Assembly: GCA_028285405.1 (NCBI GenBank) | Contig: JANQPH010000033.1 | Coordinates: 1-64,000 of the forward strand | Origin: Thermoleophilia bacterium | Lineage (GTDB): Bacteria; Actinomycetota; Thermoleophilia; Miltoncostaeales; Miltoncostaeaceae | DNA: 64,000 bases | Reading direction: 5' to 3' | Shown here: positions 8,663 through 16,797 of the stretch, in pieces | Numbering within the stretch: the first letter of the stretch is position 1 | How the letters are laid out: each line of letters begins with the position of its first letter | The notes under the pieces: generated by a model | Databases searched by the model: none | Seen by the model: only the letters and a program-made list of their open reading frames with translations | Told to the model about the DNA's origin: nothing | Position numbers and translations under genes: made by a program

Positions 8663-10075
8663 ATGAAGCGAAAGCTCTTCGTCGGGCCGCGCCTTCGGCA
8701 GCTGCGCGCCGAGCGCGGGCTGACCCAAGCGGGGCTGGCCAGGCTGATCGAGATCTCGCCGAGCTATCTCAATCAGATCGAGCACGACCAGCGTCCGCTC
8801 ACCGTCGCGGTGCTGGTCAAGCTGACCAGCGCGCTCGAGCTCGACCCGGGCGAGCTGGCCGACGGCGCGGACGCACGGCTCGTCACCGACCTGCACGAGG
8901 CGGTCGCGGACCCGGACTCGGGGATCGGCGAGACGATCCCGACGAGCGAGCTGCGCGAGGTCGTCGCGGCGCACCCGGCGGTCGCGCGGGCCATCGTGAC
9001 CCTGCACCGCCGCATGAACGGCGCGCAGCGGCGGGTCGAGGAGATGGCGATTGGCCTCGGCGCCGGCGTGCCGGAGCCGTCGCCCCTGCAGGTGTCCCCG
9101 TACGACGAGGTGCTCGACTTCGTGTACGACAACCGCAACCACTTCCCCGAGCTGGACGTCGCCGCCGAGATGCTCCGCGCCGACGGCGGACCCGGCCCCC
9201 CGGCGGCGCCGCTGGTCGAGCGGCTCTCCGCGCGCCACGGCGTTCGGACCGCGCTGGTCGAGGACTCCGCCATCCGGCGCCGGCTCGACCGGCGAGGGCG
9301 GGTGCTCGAGCTGTCGCGCGAGCTGTCCGAAAGCCAGCGGGCGTTCCAGCTCGCCGCCCAGATCGCCCACCTCGAGCACGACGCGCTCCTCGATCGGCTG
9401 GTAGGCGTGGCCGGACTCTCCTCGGACGCGTCTCGGGCGCTCGCCCGCATCGGCCTCGCCAACTACTTCGCCGCGGCGTTCCTCCTGCCGTACGCGAGGT
9501 TCCTCGAGGCGGCCGAGGGGGTCGGATACGACATCGGCATCCTCGGCGAGCGGTTCGGGGTCAGCATCGAGACCGTCTGCCACCGCCTCAGCACCCTCCA
9601 GCGGCGGGCCGCCAGCGGCGTGCCGTTCGTGTTTCTGCGGGTGGATCGGGCGGGCAACATCTCCAAGCGCCACTCCGCGACCGAGTTCCACTTCTCGCGG
9701 ATCGGCGGCAACTGCCCGCTGTGGAACGTCCACGAGGCATTCGCGTTTCCGGGCAGGTTTATCACCCAGGTCGCGCAGATGCCGACCGGGCGCACGTACT
9801 TCTGGGTCGCCACGACGGTCGGCAGGCGCATCGGCGGCTTCGACGAGCCGGATGTCGAGTACGCCGTCGCGCTCGGATGCGACGTCCGGCACGCCTCGCG
9901 GCTGGTCTACTCGCGCGGGCTCGAGCTCGACGACCCGACGGTGGCGGTGCCGATCGGGCCGGGCTGCCGGCTGTGTGAGCGCACCGACTGCCGACAGCGC
10001 GCCTTCCCCCTGGTTGGCCGCGCGCTCGACGTCGGCGTCGATCGGGCGCCGGCGACGCCGTATCCAGCCGACTGA
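8663..10075 (+). CDS. XRE-family short-chain-fatty-acid regulator (PrpR/RamB/ScfR-like)
   Basis: 470 residues. The N-terminal XRE helix-turn-helix reads RLRQLRAERGLTQAGLARLI and SPSYLNQIEHDQRP. The long C-terminus matches the RamB/PrpR (DUF2083) sensor region and ends with GCRLCERTDC. Four cysteines stand where family members are reported to hold an Fe-S cluster: C351 (GGNCPLW), C435, C438 and C443. Relatives control methylcitrate or acetate-utilisation genes in response to acyl-CoA level. GGGAGA precedes ATG 8663. It is divergent from the PrpD-like gene and close to methylmalonyl-CoA mutase, so it may balance the two propionate routes. Confidence 0.88.
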   Translation: MKRKLFVGPRLRQLRAERGLTQAGLARLIEISPSYLNQIEHDQRPLTVAVLVKLTSALELDPGELADGADARLVTDLHEAVADPDSGIGETIPTSELREVVAAHPAVARAIVTLHRRMNGAQRRVEEMAIGLGAGVPEPSPLQVSPYDEVLDFVYDNRNHFPELDVAAEMLRADGGPGPPAAPLVERLSARHGVRTALVEDSAIRRRLDRRGRVLELSRELSESQRAFQLAAQIAHLEHDALLDRLVGVAGLSSDASRALARIGLANYFAAAFLLPYARFLEAAEGVGYDIGILGERFGVSIETVCHRLSTLQRRAASGVPFVFLRVDRAGNISKRHSATEFHFSRIGGNCPLWNVHEAFAFPGRFITQVAQMPTGRTYFWVATTVGRRIGGFDEPDVEYAVALGCDVRHASRLVYSRGLELDDPTVAVPIGPGCRLCERTDCRQRAFPLVGRALDVGVDRAPATPYPAD

Positions 10076-10113
10076 GCGGAGCCGGCGGCATGCGCCTCTG
10101 AGAAGATCGGCCC

Positions 10114-11304
10114 GTGGCGCAGGACGGCGAGACCGCGGACGAGGCACGCCGGCGGCGGCGGGTGTCGCGCCAGCGCTTCGACCTTCGGCGACGCCTCGTC
10201 GACCAGGACGAGGACGCCGAGGAGGCGGACCTCGAGCTCGACGAGGCGGCCGAGGACGAGCCCGACGACGAGCGCGCCCGCAAGGGGATCCTCCGCTACA
10301 TCTGGCCCAAGCGGGACCTGAGCCGCGAGGAGCGCCGAGAGGTGCTGCTGCAGCTGTTCCCGGAGCGGGGCGAGACCGCGATCTGGCTGTCGCGCCACTT
10401 CGCCCTCATGGGCTTCTCGATCGCGATCGCGACGTTCGGACTGCTGAACGACTCCGCCGCGGTCGTGATCGGGGCGATGCTCGTCGCTCCGCTCATGACA
10501 CCGATGATGGGCTACTCGGCGGCGATGGTGATGGCGTGGCCACGCCGCCAGGCGTGGGCGATCACCGTGGTCTCGGTCTCGGCCGCGTACGGCATCGGCC
10601 TCGCGGTCGTGCTGAGCCTCATCGTGCCGACCGGGCGCGACCTGGGGGGCCTGCCGTCGGAGGTGCTGGCTCGGACCGAGCCGAACTTCCTGGACCTCTT
10701 CATCGCGCTGGCCGCCGGAGCCGCCGGTGCCTACGTGACCGTCCATCCCCGGGTCGGGGCGGCGCTGCCGGGGGTCGCGATCGCGGTGGCGCTCGTTCCG
10801 CCGCTCGCCACCATCGGCATCACGATCCGGGCGGGGGCCTGGGACGACGCGGGCGGGGCATCCCTGCTGTTCGCGACCAACTGGGCGGCGATCGCGCTGG
10901 CCGCCGCGGCCGTGTTCCTGATCTCGGGCGTCACCCCGCGGCGACGGGCGTTCCGCTACAGCGGGCGGATCAAGTTCGGCGTCGGGATGGCGGTGATCGT
11001 CGTCCTCGCCGTGATGATCCCGCTCGGCTTCTACTCCCAGCGGGAGTTCTTCGCGGTGCGGGACGAGGTGCGGGCGACCGACGCGGTGGACGACTGGGTC
11101 GGCGATCGGGATCTGCGGGTCGTCGACCTGATCGTGGACGACACCGGCGACCGCATCGACGTCACCGCGGTCGTCGCGGGCCCGAACAGGCCCGCCTCGA
11201 CCACGCAGCTCGCGTCGGGCCTCGCCGACGCGCTCGGTGAGGACGTCGATGTCGAGGTGCGCTGGCAGCAAGAGGAGCTGTCGTCGTCCGAAGGCTCGCC
11301 GTAG
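10114..11304 (+). CDS. DUF389 (TIGR00341-like) membrane protein
   Basis: 396 residues. After a charged, Arg/Asp/Glu-rich N-terminus of about 85 residues come six to seven membrane segments with the DUF389 landmarks AAVVIGAMLVAPLMTPMMG and PGVAIAVALVPPLATIGI. A soluble C-terminal domain of about 70 residues follows. The family's function is unknown. The GTG start at 10114 lacks a strong ribosome site. It stands alone between the PrpR-like gene and the formate dehydrogenase module. Confidence 0.85.
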   Translation: MAQDGETADEARRRRRVSRQRFDLRRRLVDQDEDAEEADLELDEAAEDEPDDERARKGILRYIWPKRDLSREERREVLLQLFPERGETAIWLSRHFALMGFSIAIATFGLLNDSAAVVIGAMLVAPLMTPMMGYSAAMVMAWPRRQAWAITVVSVSAAYGIGLAVVLSLIVPTGRDLGGLPSEVLARTEPNFLDLFIALAAGAAGAYVTVHPRVGAALPGVAIAVALVPPLATIGITIRAGAWDDAGGASLLFATNWAAIALAAAAVFLISGVTPRRRAFRYSGRIKFGVGMAVIVVLAVMIPLGFYSQREFFAVRDEVRATDAVDDWVGDRDLRVVDLIVDDTGDRIDVTAVVAGPNRPASTTQLASGLADALGEDVDVEVRWQQEELSSSEGSP

Positions 11305-11383
11305 GCCGAGACCGCCGGGGCGAGGGCGTGCTTCCGACAACGCTCGCCGAGTGCCGGAAGGTGCGCTCAACCGAGCCCGCCTC

Positions 11384-11412
11384 GTGTAATAGGTGGGGCC
11401 TATCGAGTACAC
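11384..11412. promoter_or_regulatory. Nested inverted repeat upstream of formate dehydrogenase
   Basis: GTGTA at 11384-11388 pairs with TACAC at 11408-11412, and inside it ATAGG at 11389-11393 pairs with CCTAT at 11399-11403. The structure is 70-100 bp before the formate dehydrogenase start, a usual distance for a LysR-type activator site, and a LysR gene is the second gene of the operon. Assigning it to that regulator is inference. Confidence 0.4.
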
Positions 11413-11448
11413 GACGCAAGGCATTGGACGACCAACGTCGCGCGCGCA

Positions 11449-11472
11449 TAGGTTGAGACGAAGCGCAACCTA
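11449..11472. promoter_or_regulatory. TAGGTTG-N10-CAACCTA inverted repeat next to the fdh ribosome site
   Basis: TAGGTTG (11449-11455) and CAACCTA (11466-11472) form a perfect 7-bp repeat. It ends two bases before the GGGGAGA ribosome site (11474-11480) of formate dehydrogenase. It could be an operator or an RNA stem placing the ribosome site next to a hairpin. Confidence 0.4.
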
Positions 11473-11484
11473 CGGGGAGAAGCG

Positions 11485-12687
11485 ATGGCCAAGGTGGTCT
11501 GCGTCCTGTACGAGGATCCCGCGAGCGGCTACCCGCCGCCACAGGCGCGGGCTGGGATTCCCACCATCGAGCGGTATCCCGACGGCCAGTCGACACCGAC
11601 GCCGAGCTCGATCGACTTCACCCCGGGGGAGCTCCTCGGGAGCGTCTCGGGCGCGCTCGGCCTCAGGAGCTTCCTCGAGGCCGCGGGGCACGAGCTGGTC
11701 GTGACGTCCGACAAGGACGGCGCGGACAGCGTCTTCGAGCGCGAGCTCGCGGACGCCGATGTCGTGATCTCACAGCCGTTCTGGCCGGCCTACCTGACCG
11801 CGGACCGGATCTCCCGAGCGCCTCAGCTGAAGCTCGCCATCACGGCCGGGATCGGCTCGGATCATGTCGACCTGCAGGCCGCCATCGACGCGGACATCAC
11901 CGTGGCCGAGGTGACCTACTGCAACAGCATCAGCGTGGCCGAGCACATCGTGATGATGGTCCTCGCGCTGGTGCGCAACTACATCCCGTCGTATCAGGTC
12001 GTCGTCGACGGCGGCTGGAACATCGCCGACTGCGTCTCCCGCGGGTACGACCTCGAGGGAATGCAGGTGGGGACCGTGGGGGCCGGACGCATCGGCACGG
12101 CCGCGATGAAGCGGCTGAAGCCCTTCGACGTCGGGCTCCACTACTTCGACCGCCACCCCCTCGATCCGGACGTGGCGGCGGATCTCGAGGTGACGCGCCA
12201 CGACACCGTCGAGTCGCTCGTCGAGGCGTGCGACGTCGTCACGATCAACTGCCCCCTCCACCCCGAGACGGAGCGGCTCTTCGATGCCCGCCTGCTCGGG
12301 CGCATGCGGCGGGGCGCATACCTGATCAACACCGCACGGGGCAAGATCTGTGACGAGGATGCGGTCGCCGAAGCGTGCGCCAGCGGCCAGCTCGCCGGAT
12401 ACGCCGGCGACGTGTGGTTCCCGCAGCCAGCCCCGGCGGACCATCCCTGGCGGTCGATGCCGCATCACGGGATGACCCCGCACGTCTCGGGGACGACCCT
12501 CTCGGCGCAGGCCCGCTACGCCGCCGGCGTGCGCGAGATCCTCGAGTGCTGGCTGTCGGACACGCCGATACGCGACGAGTACCTGATCGTCGCAGGGGGG
12601 TCCCTCGCGGGAGCCGGAGCGCACTCCTACAGCGCCGGCAACGTGACCGCCGGATCCGAAGACGCGGCTCGCTTCCGAGCCGACTGA
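11485..12687 (+). CDS. fdh: NAD-dependent formate dehydrogenase
   Basis: 400 residues, nearly co-linear with the metal-free NAD formate dehydrogenases of methylotrophs. The start VVCVLYEDPASGYPP, the formate-site segment TYCNSISVAEH, the nucleotide motif GAGRIG, and catalytic R285 (INTARGK), Q314 (FPQPAP) and H333 (TPHVSG) are all visible, as is the characteristic C-terminus HSYSAGNVTAGSEDAARF. It oxidises formate to CO2 and reduces NAD+ in the cytoplasm. GGGGAGA precedes ATG 11485. A LysR gene follows 13 bp later, then formamidase, so the likely formate source is formamide. Confidence 0.97.
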   Translation: MAKVVCVLYEDPASGYPPPQARAGIPTIERYPDGQSTPTPSSIDFTPGELLGSVSGALGLRSFLEAAGHELVVTSDKDGADSVFERELADADVVISQPFWPAYLTADRISRAPQLKLAITAGIGSDHVDLQAAIDADITVAEVTYCNSISVAEHIVMMVLALVRNYIPSYQVVVDGGWNIADCVSRGYDLEGMQVGTVGAGRIGTAAMKRLKPFDVGLHYFDRHPLDPDVAADLEVTRHDTVESLVEACDVVTINCPLHPETERLFDARLLGRMRRGAYLINTARGKICDEDAVAEACASGQLAGYAGDVWFPQPAPADHPWRSMPHHGMTPHVSGTTLSAQARYAAGVREILECWLSDTPIRDEYLIVAGGSLAGAGAHSYSAGNVTAGSEDAARFRAD

Positions 12688-12700
12688 GGAAGGCAGACAA

Positions 12701-13603
12701 TTGTTCCTGCGTCAGCTCGAGTACTTCTCCGCGCTGGCGCGGGAGTGCCATTTCGGTCGGGCCGCCCGGACCTGTTGCGTCTCCCAGCCGGCGCTCTCGG
12801 TGGCGATCAAGAAGCTCGAGGACGAGCTCGGCGTCGAGCTCGTCCGCCGTGCCGACAACCGCTTCGCGGACCTGACGCCGGAGGGTCGGAGCCTCCTGGT
12901 GTGGGCCGAGCGAGCCCTCGCGAGCATCGATGGGATGGCCTCGGAGGCGAGCCGTCTCTCGGGAGACCTGCGTGGTCGCCTGCGCCTGGGCGTCGTGCCG
13001 ACGGCGCTCCCCGCCGTCGCCGCGATCACCGAGCCCCTCCTGCGCCGGCATCCGGCAATCGACCTCGAGGTGCGCTCGCTGTCGGCGGTCGAGATCGTTC
13101 ACCAGCTCGAAAGCCACGCCATCGAGGCCGGCGTGACCTATCTGGACATCCAGCGTCTCGCCGGGCTGGTGACGAGCCCGCTCTACGACGAGCGCTACGC
13201 CCTCATCACCGCTGACCCCGAGCCCGCCGACTCGGTCGCGTGGGCCGATCTCGACGGCGTCTCGCTGTGCCTCCTCACCCCCGAGATGCAGAACCGGCGG
13301 ATCATCGACAGCCACCTCGCCGACGCGGGAGCGACCCCGAACACTCGCGTCGAGACGGACTCGGTCTCGGCCCTGCTGTCGTACGTGTGCGCGGGCTGGC
13401 GCTCGATCCTCTCGTACGGCTGGCTCGGGCTCTACGGCGTGCCCCCGGGAATGCGGGCCCTCGCGCTCACCGACCCGGACGCCTGCTACCGAATCGGGCT
13501 CGTGCGGCGCGAGACCGATCTGGTCCTTCCGGTCGTCCAGGCGCTGGTCGACGAGATCGAGCAGATCGACCTGCGGGACCGCATGGAGGCGCTCTATGGC
13601 TGA
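12701..13603 (+). CDS. LysR-family transcriptional regulator
   Basis: 300 residues from a TTG start with a strong GAGGAAGG site seven bases upstream. The first 60 residues are the LysR winged helix (LEYFSALARECHFGRAARTC, SQPALSVAIKKLEDELG); the rest is a periplasmic-binding-protein-like effector domain. Its place between formate dehydrogenase and formamidase suggests it senses formamide, formate or a related C1/amide compound and controls this module. Palindromes at 11384-11472 are candidate sites. The effector is inferred from position only. Confidence 0.92.
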   Translation: MFLRQLEYFSALARECHFGRAARTCCVSQPALSVAIKKLEDELGVELVRRADNRFADLTPEGRSLLVWAERALASIDGMASEASRLSGDLRGRLRLGVVPTALPAVAAITEPLLRRHPAIDLEVRSLSAVEIVHQLESHAIEAGVTYLDIQRLAGLVTSPLYDERYALITADPEPADSVAWADLDGVSLCLLTPEMQNRRIIDSHLADAGATPNTRVETDSVSALLSYVCAGWRSILSYGWLGLYGVPPGMRALALTDPDACYRIGLVRRETDLVLPVVQALVDEIEQIDLRDRMEALYG

Positions 13604-13899
13604 GGCGCCCGCGCCCGCTCACCACGACTCGAGCGGTGGCCGACGCCCGAACGTCACCGAACATGCGGCGGGCGATAACTGGCCCCTATCCCCCGCAACG
13701 CGCGGTGTCTTGAAGTTCGTCCCGCGCGCCGACGACATCCTTGGCCAGGCGGACATACCCCGCCCAACGGCCGCGTTCTTACATTGGACTCGCGATGTGA
13801 GTCCACCCGGCGACCGACGACATGTCGAGTTGCCCATCCTGCCCGAGACCCACCCGCGTGCTCTTGCCACGTGGCCCTCGAGAGACGTCAGGAGCCCTC
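13604..13899. promoter_or_regulatory. Leader region of formamidase, no gene seen
   Basis: These 296 bp separate the LysR gene from formamidase. I see no convincing coding region. They contain a possible -10 TACATT at 13780-13785 and, right after it, GGACTC-N7-GAGTCC (13786-13804), a 6-bp stem that could be an operator. CAGGAG at 13885-13890 is the formamidase ribosome site. Formamidase may therefore have its own promoter. Confidence 0.4.
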
Positions 13900-15153
13900 A
13901 TGCCCCAGAACCTGTACCCGCTTGACAACACGAAGAAGTTCACCGACCAGAAGCACTGTGGACACAACCGATGGCACCCGGACATCCCGGCGAACGTCAG
14001 CGTCAAACCCGGCGATGTATTTCGCGCCGACTGTCGTGAGTGGTTCGACGGCGCCATCAAGAACGACGACTCGGCCGACGACATTCGCCACGCCCCGCTC
14101 GACACCGTCCACGTACTGAGCGGACCGTTTCACGTCGAGGGAGCGGAGCCCGGTGACCTGCTCATCGTCGACATCCTCGAGATCGACGCATGCGACCAGG
14201 AGGACGAGGGGCCCTACTCGGGAATGGGCTGGGGCTACACCGGCGTGTTCGCCAAGTCCAACGGCGGCGGCTTTCTCACCGACCGGTTCCCGGACGCATA
14301 CAAGGTGATCTGGGACTTCACCGGCGATGTCGCGACGTCACGTCACATCCCGGAGTGCTCCTATGTCGGGATCCATCACCCGGGCCTGATGGGCACGGCA
14401 CCCTCGGCCGAGCTCCTGGCGAAGTGGACCAAGCGCGAGACCGACCTGATCGCGACCGATCCAGACCGGGTGCCGCCGCTGGCGCTGCCGCCGAACCCGG
14501 ACGGGGCGATCCTCGGAACCCTCTCCGGAGCGGAGTTCGACCGCGTGGCGGCAGAGGCCGCACGGACGGCACCGCCTCGCGAGAACGGCGGCAACCAGGA
14601 CATCAAGAACTTCACCGCCGGCACGCGCGTCTTCTACCCGGTGTTCGTCGACGGCGCGAAGCTGTCGTTCGGCGATCTGCACTTCTCGCAGGGCGATGGC
14701 GAGATCACCTTCTGCGGCGCCATCGAGATGGGCGGGTTCATGGACCTGCATGTCGATCTCATCAAGGGCGGCATGGAGAAGTACGGCGTGTATGAGAACG
14801 CCATCTTCATGCCGGGACTTCGCGACCCGCAGTACTCGGAGTGGATCGCGTTCTCGGGCGTCTCGGTCGACCTCGACGGAAAGCAGCACTACCTCGACTC
14901 GCAGCTGTCGTACGAGCGCGCCTGTCACCACGCCATCGACTACCTGATGACGTTCGGTTACACGGACATCCAGGCCTACATGATCCTCGGCACCGCTCCG
15001 ATCGAGGGCCGCCTGTCGGGGGTCGTGGACATCCCGAACTCGTGCGCGACGGTGTACATCCCGCGGCGCATCTTCGACTTCGACGTCGCGCCATCGGCCC
15101 AGGCACCGCATCAGGTAGCCCAGGGCATGCAGGTGCCCTCGTCGCCCAACTGA
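13900..15153 (+). CDS. fmdA: Formamidase (FmdA-type, acetamidase/formamidase family)
   Basis: 417 residues, start behind CAGGAG. The sequence follows the acetamidase/formamidase family: HNRWHPDIPANVSVKPGD, GPFHVEGAEPGDLLIVDIL, CSYVGIHHPGLMGTAPS, RENGGNQDIKN and GDLHFSQGDGEITFCGAIEM. It hydrolyses formamide to formate and ammonium. The long conserved N-terminal half and the length (about 400-415 in the Methylophilus enzyme) favour formamide over acetamide. Neighbouring formate dehydrogenase would consume the formate, and a zinc-ribbon FmdB-like gene follows as in methylotroph fmd clusters. Confidence 0.95.
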   Translation: MPQNLYPLDNTKKFTDQKHCGHNRWHPDIPANVSVKPGDVFRADCREWFDGAIKNDDSADDIRHAPLDTVHVLSGPFHVEGAEPGDLLIVDILEIDACDQEDEGPYSGMGWGYTGVFAKSNGGGFLTDRFPDAYKVIWDFTGDVATSRHIPECSYVGIHHPGLMGTAPSAELLAKWTKRETDLIATDPDRVPPLALPPNPDGAILGTLSGAEFDRVAAEAARTAPPRENGGNQDIKNFTAGTRVFYPVFVDGAKLSFGDLHFSQGDGEITFCGAIEMGGFMDLHVDLIKGGMEKYGVYENAIFMPGLRDPQYSEWIAFSGVSVDLDGKQHYLDSQLSYERACHHAIDYLMTFGYTDIQAYMILGTAPIEGRLSGVVDIPNSCATVYIPRRIFDFDVAPSAQAPHQVAQGMQVPSSPN

Positions 15154-15190
15154 GCCGAGACGGCCTTCCCGCACCGAGAAAGGTGGCCAC

Positions 15191-15481
15191 GTGCCCATCT
15201 ACGAGTACAAGTGCGACGAGGACGGCCGCTTCGAGGAACTGCTGCCGCTCGGCACCGCCCCGGACGCCAACGCGTGTCCGGTGTGCGGTGTCAGCGCGCA
15301 GCGGATCATGTCGACGCCCAGCCTCATGCGGAACGACCCGGCGATCGTCGCGGCGATCGACAACGCGGACAAGAGCCGCTACGAGCCGGAGGTCGTCACC
15401 TCGCTCCCGCCCCGACATCCGCGGGATCGGACGCCGATGGCACCGCTGACGCCGGCGCTCAGCAAGCTCCCGCGGCCCTGA
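15191..15481 (+). CDS. FmdB-like zinc-ribbon protein with one missing cysteine
   Basis: 96 residues, GTG start after AAAGGTGG. The start MPIYEYKC is the FmdB-family hallmark, followed by CPVCG at 29-33. The first knuckle normally reads CxxC, but here it is C8-D-E-D11, so only three cysteines remain for the metal site. FmdB was first described as a putative regulator of formamidase; many relatives are small proteins of unclear role. The C-terminal half is Pro/Arg-rich and probably disordered. It lies 37 bp after formamidase and is surely co-transcribed. Confidence 0.85.
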   Translation: MPIYEYKCDEDGRFEELLPLGTAPDANACPVCGVSAQRIMSTPSLMRNDPAIVAAIDNADKSRYEPEVVTSLPPRHPRDRTPMAPLTPALSKLPRP

Positions 15482-15538
15482 CGCACAGCCTGACCTGACA
15501 CCACCCACGATCCCCGCCCACCAGAGGAGGCGATCTCA

Positions 15539-16684
15539 ATGAGCCTGCGCCCGAACGGCGGAGGAGCCCTCGGGATGCTCAACGGCACGATGCCCAGGTG
15601 GCAGGAGCGTGTCGAGGCGAACCCGGTCGCGGACTTTGTCGACTACTGCCTGCGCGGGGTCGGGCAGGTGGTGTTCATGAACAACCCCGTCACCGGCCTG
15701 CTCATCCTCGTCGGCATGTTCATCGCATCGACGTGGCTGGGGACGGCCGCGATCATCGGCCTCGTGGTCTCGACCCTGGTCGGGATCCTGCTCGGCATGG
15801 ATCGCGCGCTGATCCGTGCGGGCCTGTTCGGCTTCAACGGAATCCTGGTCGGTGCCGGGCTGTCGCTCTTTCTGGCCCCCGAGTGGGACTGGGTCGTGAT
15901 CGTCTGGATCGTCCTGGTGTCGGGGTTCTCCTCGATCCTGATGGCCACGCTCGCCACGCTGTTCGCCACCTGGAACGTCCCGCCGTTCACCCTCCCGTTC
16001 AACTTCGCGACCCTGATCTTCCTCGTGGCGGCGCTCCAGCTGGCGAACGGACAGCTCGGGCCGCTCGTCAACCCGGATGCGGTGGGAGCGGTGGGCGCCG
16101 AGATCGAGACCACGCTCAGGGCGACCGAGACCGGCGGCGACGTCGGCAACCTCGAGGGCTGGGCGAACGCCGTCATGCGCGGGATCAGCCAGCTGTTCTT
16201 CGCGAACAGCCTCGTGGCCGGCTCGCTGATCATCGTCGGCATCGCCGTCGCGTCACGCATCGCCGCCGGGTTCGCCCTCGTGGGCTCCGCGGTCGGCATG
16301 CTGACCGGGCTCGCCCTCGGAGCCGACGGCGTCGCCATCTACAACGGTCTGTGGGGCTTCAACTCCTTCGACGCCTGCCTCGCGATCGGCGGAGTGTTCT
16401 ACGTCCTCACCTATCGCTCCGCGGCACTCGCGGTGGCCTGCGCCGTCGCCACCGCCGTCCTCTTCGGGGCGATCGCCGCGTTCCTGGTCCCCTGGGGCCT
16501 GCCCGCGCTGACGCTTCCGTTCTGCTTCGGGACGCTCGCGTTCACGATCATGAAGTACACGACCAAGAAGCTGATCCCGGTCGAGCCGGAGGACATCACG
16601 ACACCCGAGGAGCACCTGCGCCGACACCGGGCGGCGAAGGCGGCGGCTCGCGACGGGTCGGGGGCGCAGACCCAGCCGGCCTAG
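15539..16684 (+). CDS. Urea-transporter-family channel (probable urea/formamide uptake)
   Basis: 381 residues with about ten membrane segments in two homologous halves. Each half carries the urea-transporter signature: VPPFTLPF in the first and LPALTLPF in the second. Members are passive channels for urea and small amides. GAGGAGG precedes ATG 15539. Since it closes the formamidase operon and no urease is present in the window, formamide may be its main physiological substrate; that is inference. The charged C-terminal tail is cytoplasmic and probably disordered. Confidence 0.92.
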   Translation: MSLRPNGGGALGMLNGTMPRWQERVEANPVADFVDYCLRGVGQVVFMNNPVTGLLILVGMFIASTWLGTAAIIGLVVSTLVGILLGMDRALIRAGLFGFNGILVGAGLSLFLAPEWDWVVIVWIVLVSGFSSILMATLATLFATWNVPPFTLPFNFATLIFLVAALQLANGQLGPLVNPDAVGAVGAEIETTLRATETGGDVGNLEGWANAVMRGISQLFFANSLVAGSLIIVGIAVASRIAAGFALVGSAVGMLTGLALGADGVAIYNGLWGFNSFDACLAIGGVFYVLTYRSAALAVACAVATAVLFGAIAAFLVPWGLPALTLPFCFGTLAFTIMKYTTKKLIPVEPEDITTPEEHLRRHRAAKAAARDGSGAQTQPA

Positions 16685-16695
16685 ACGGTCGGCGG

Positions 16696-16729
16696 ACGGG
16701 CGCCGTCGCGTGTCGTCGGCGGCGCCCGT
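16696..16729 (+). terminator. Terminator-like hairpin after the amide module
   Basis: ACGGGCGCCG (16696-16705) and CGGCGCCCGT (16720-16729) form a perfect 10-bp GC-rich stem with a 14-nt loop, 12 bp after the channel gene. There is no T-run, which is common for terminators in such GC-rich genomes. It separates the amide module from the metal-regulated operon. Confidence 0.6.
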
Positions 16730-16764
16730 GGATGCCTCCTGGCGTCTCGCCTCGAGAGTGACTG

Positions 16765-16779
16765 TGATAATCATTCTCA
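16765..16779. promoter_or_regulatory. Zur/Fur-family operator upstream of a metal ABC transporter
   Basis: TGATAATCATTCTCA is a 7-1-7 imperfect palindrome (six of seven pairs match). It agrees with the actinobacterial Zur consensus TGAAAATGATTTTCA at most positions. The flanks extend the symmetry: GAGTGACTGTGA at 16756-16767 is complementary to TCTCAGTTACTC at 16775-16786 at ten of twelve positions. The site ends 18 bp before the ATPase start and would block transcription when metal is plentiful. Zinc is the likely signal; iron or manganese cannot be excluded. Confidence 0.7.
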
Positions 16780-16797
16780 GTTACTCGCACTGGGCAG

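Noticed and set aside
13596-13925. A 109-codon plus-strand frame between the LysR and formamidase genes
   Set aside because: It starts inside the LysR end, has no ribosome site and no recognisable pattern, and runs into the formamidase start; better read as a leader region.
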